Below, in pieces: positions 62,806 to 64,000 of a DNA stretch of 64,000 nt (positions are counted from its first letter, which is position 1; every line of letters starts with the position of its first letter). The stretch is taken from assembly GCF_002980625.1 (NCBI RefSeq), contig NZ_PVLR01000030.1:1-64000 (forward strand). Direction: 5' to 3'. The position numbers and the translations under genes were made by a program. The notes beneath the pieces were generated by a model. It saw nothing but the letters and a program-made list of their open reading frames with translations. It did no database searches and had not been told where the DNA came from. The stretch is from Malikia spinosa. Its GTDB lineage: Bacteria > Pseudomonadota > Gammaproteobacteria > Burkholderiales > Burkholderiaceae_C.

Positions 62806-63669
62806 TTAGCCCAGCAGTCGCATCACGCCGTTGGGCAGCTGATTGGCCTGACCCAGCATCGCCGTGCTGGCCTGCTGCAGGATCTGGTTGCGCGCCAGGT
62901 TGGCGGTTTCCGACGCGAAGTCGGTGTCCATGATCCGGCTGCGGGCGGCAGACTGGTTCTCGTTCGAAACCTGCAGCGTCGAGATCACCGAGCTCATGCG
63001 GTTCTGTGCTGCACCGTGGATGGTCTGCTGACCAGAAACTTCCTTCAGCGCCAGGTCGATCTGGTCGATCGCTGCGCTAGCCTTGGCGACGTCCGTGATG
63101 TCAAAGGTCGAAGTGGTCTGGTCCGCGTCGATGGCGAGCTTCGAGGTTTCGCTCTTGGTCGCAGCGGTCGTGCTCAGGTCGGTGCCCTTGATTTCAATCT
63201 GGTTGTCAGCAGTGGTGTTCGAGCCGATCTGGAACTTCTGCGAGGCACCGTCACCCAGCACCTTCAGACCGTTGAACTCGGTGTTCTTGGTGACACGGCC
63301 GATTTCTGCCTGCAGTTCCTTGAACTCGGTGTCCATCGCGGTACGCTGATCGCTGCTGTTGGTGCCGTTGGCCGACTGCACGGCCAGTTCACGCATGCGC
63401 TGCATGGTGTCGCTGACCTTGCCGAGCGCGCCTTCAGTGGTCTGGCTGAACGAGATCGCGTCGTTGGCGTTACGCATGGCAACCGACTGGCCGCGCACGG
63501 TCTTGTCCATGCCGGTGGCGATGGCCAGACCGGCGGCGTCGTCCTTGGCGCCGTTGACGCGCAGGCCCGAAGACAGGCGCTGGACCGAGGTGTTCAGTGC
63601 AGTTTGTGCGGTGCCCAGGCTGCGCTGAGCCTGCATCGACGACAGGTTGGTGTTGATGTAAGAAGCCAT
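62806..63669 (-). CDS. fliC: Flagellin FliC (short type)
   Basis: The 287-aa protein is a short flagellin. It starts MASYINTNLSSMQAQRSLGT, has the conserved VQRLSSGLRVNGAKDDAAGL, and the C-terminal NRMSSVISTLQVSNENQSAA and LARNQILQQASTAMLGQANQ segments. Between them only about 90 residues form the variable part (ASQKFQIGSNTTADNQIEIK and onward), so domains D2/D3 are nearly absent. GGAG with 7-nt spacing precedes the ATG. A sigma-28 promoter and a structured leader lie upstream, and a strong terminator follows. Confidence 0.97.
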   Translation of the reverse strand: MASYINTNLSSMQAQRSLGTAQTALNTSVQRLSSGLRVNGAKDDAAGLAIATGMDKTVRGQSVAMRNANDAISFSQTTEGALGKVSDTMQRMRELAVQSANGTNSSDQRTAMDTEFKELQAEIGRVTKNTEFNGLKVLGDGASQKFQIGSNTTADNQIEIKGTDLSTTAATKSETSKLAIDADQTTSTFDITDVAKASAAIDQIDLALKEVSGQQTIHGAAQNRMSSVISTLQVSNENQSAARSRIMDTDFASETANLARNQILQQASTAMLGQANQLPNGVMRLLG

Positions 63670-63704
63670 GGTGGTTCTCCGGTCTGGGTTGTTACGCTGT
63701 TCCT

Positions 63705-63778
63705 GCAAGCACCGCCCTGTGGGCCTGCTTGCTTGCGGTAGCAGGGTTTCTGCCGCCGTTGATTTGGGTTACGGCGGC
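63705..63778 (-). promoter_or_regulatory. Structured 5' leader of fliC with two hairpins
   Basis: The predicted leader of about 120 nt contains a perfect 8-bp stem GCCGCCGT/ACGGCGGC (63752-63778, 11-nt loop) and a 7-bp stem GCAAGCA/TGCTTGC (63705-63732). A leader of this kind could stabilise or regulate flagellin mRNA, for example through CsrA or a small RNA; no binder is identified. Confidence 0.45.
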
Positions 63779-63797
63779 CCGGGGCTGGACTTGAGGG

Positions 63798-63824
63798 TGA
63801 TCGGCGTTTTTTTTGCAAAAATTT
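63798..63824 (-). promoter_or_regulatory. Sigma-28 promoter of fliC
   Basis: On the minus strand the -10 element GCCGATCA (63805-63798) matches GCCGATAA at 7 of 8 positions. It is preceded by an 11-bp spacer containing an A-tract and a -35 region AAATTTTT (63824-63817; 5 of 8 to TAAAGTTT). Transcription is predicted to start near 63791. Confidence 0.7.
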
Positions 63825-63882
63825 TCAGCCCCTGCCTGTGTCAAACTCGGCAGCATTCCAGACCCTGTCCAAGATTCCTGCC

Positions 63883-64000
63883 ATGAGCCTTCTGCACCCC
63901 AAGCGCGCCTTGACGGCGCTCGTTCCCCTGTATGTCAGCCGCTTTGGCTGCATCGGCCCGGACTGCGAGGACAACTGCTGCACCGGTTGGCGCGTGAATT
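63883..64000 (+). CDS. fliB: FliB-type flagellin lysine-N-methylase, N-terminal part (cut by window edge)
   Basis: Only 39 codons are present. The translation reads MSLLHPKRALTALVPLYVSR then FGCIGPDCEDNCCTGWRVN, with the four-cysteine pattern C-x4-C-x3-CC and the following Gly-Trp typical of FliB proteins, which methylate flagellin lysines and carry an Fe-S-type cysteine cluster. The gene is divergent from fliC, with the fliC promoter between them, which supports the call. The rest lies outside the window, so function rests on this N-terminal motif and context. Confidence 0.8.
   Translation, partial: MSLLHPKRALTALVPLYVSRFGCIGPDCEDNCCTGWRVN

Noticed and set aside
24005-64000. The flagellar region as a virulence type III secretion system
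   Set aside because: All secretion-like genes have clear flagellar family motifs together with rod, hook, filament and stator genes; no needle or translocon genes are present.

Overview
The window is chromosomal DNA of a high-GC, motile Gram-negative bacterium, most likely a betaproteobacterium of the Burkholderiales type. This rests on the gene sets (pyrG-kdsA-eno; amiC-tsaE-queG; moaA-mobA-moeA; flhB-flhA-flhF-flhG-fliA-motC-motD), the high-GC coding style and the P- and L-ring genes of a Gram-negative flagellum. I cannot name the genus. No rRNA, tRNA, insertion sequence, prophage, CRISPR array or obvious defence island is visible, and coding density is very high, with many ATGA/GTGA stop-start overlaps and no gene-free stretch over 300 bp.

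Positions 1-23,961 are mostly housekeeping and cofactor genes. They include eno (partial), kdsA, pyrG, coaBC, a tungstate ABC transporter (tupB-tupC-tupA) with a divergent ModE-like regulator, rdgC, amiC, tsaE, queG, an AEC-family permease, an unrecognised NYN-like protein, a methyltransferase with rnhA, molybdenum cofactor genes (moeA, mobA, moaA), ppa, a FemAB-like acyltransferase, nadE, a P-II gene, and a LOG/dgkA/RDD trio. Tungstate uptake and molybdopterin synthesis lie within 14 kb of each other.

Positions 24,005-64,000 form an almost complete flagellar regulon in blocks. (i) flhB-flhA-flhF-flhG-fliA-motC-motD runs leftward: export gate, polar placement, sigma-28 and stator. (ii) flgA, flgM and flgN run leftward and diverge from flgBCDEFGHIJ-flgKL, which runs rightward: rod, hook, rings and hook-filament junction. 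(iii) fliR-Q-P-O-N-M-L-K-J-I-H-G-F runs leftward: gate, C-ring, ATPase and MS ring, with fliE divergent. (iv) fliC, flaG, fliD, fliS, fliT, a second FliK-like gene and a stand-alone FlhB C-terminal-like gene run leftward, ending convergent with fliE. (v) The start of a fliB-type flagellin lysine methylase lies divergent from fliC at the right edge. Two chemoreceptors are interspersed. Sigma-28 (FliA) promoter matches with the expected 11-bp spacer lie upstream of flgM, flgK and fliC, so the early/late hierarchy can be read from the DNA.

Most of the window is canonical. The features that most deserve a second look are the FliK-like/FlhB-C-like pair in the late operon, the FliB methylase beside an unusually short flagellin, FlhG without a recognisable P-loop, an alanine-rich insertion of about 94 residues in the hook protein, a FliD cap with a repeated insertion, and the palindrome-rich tup control region.
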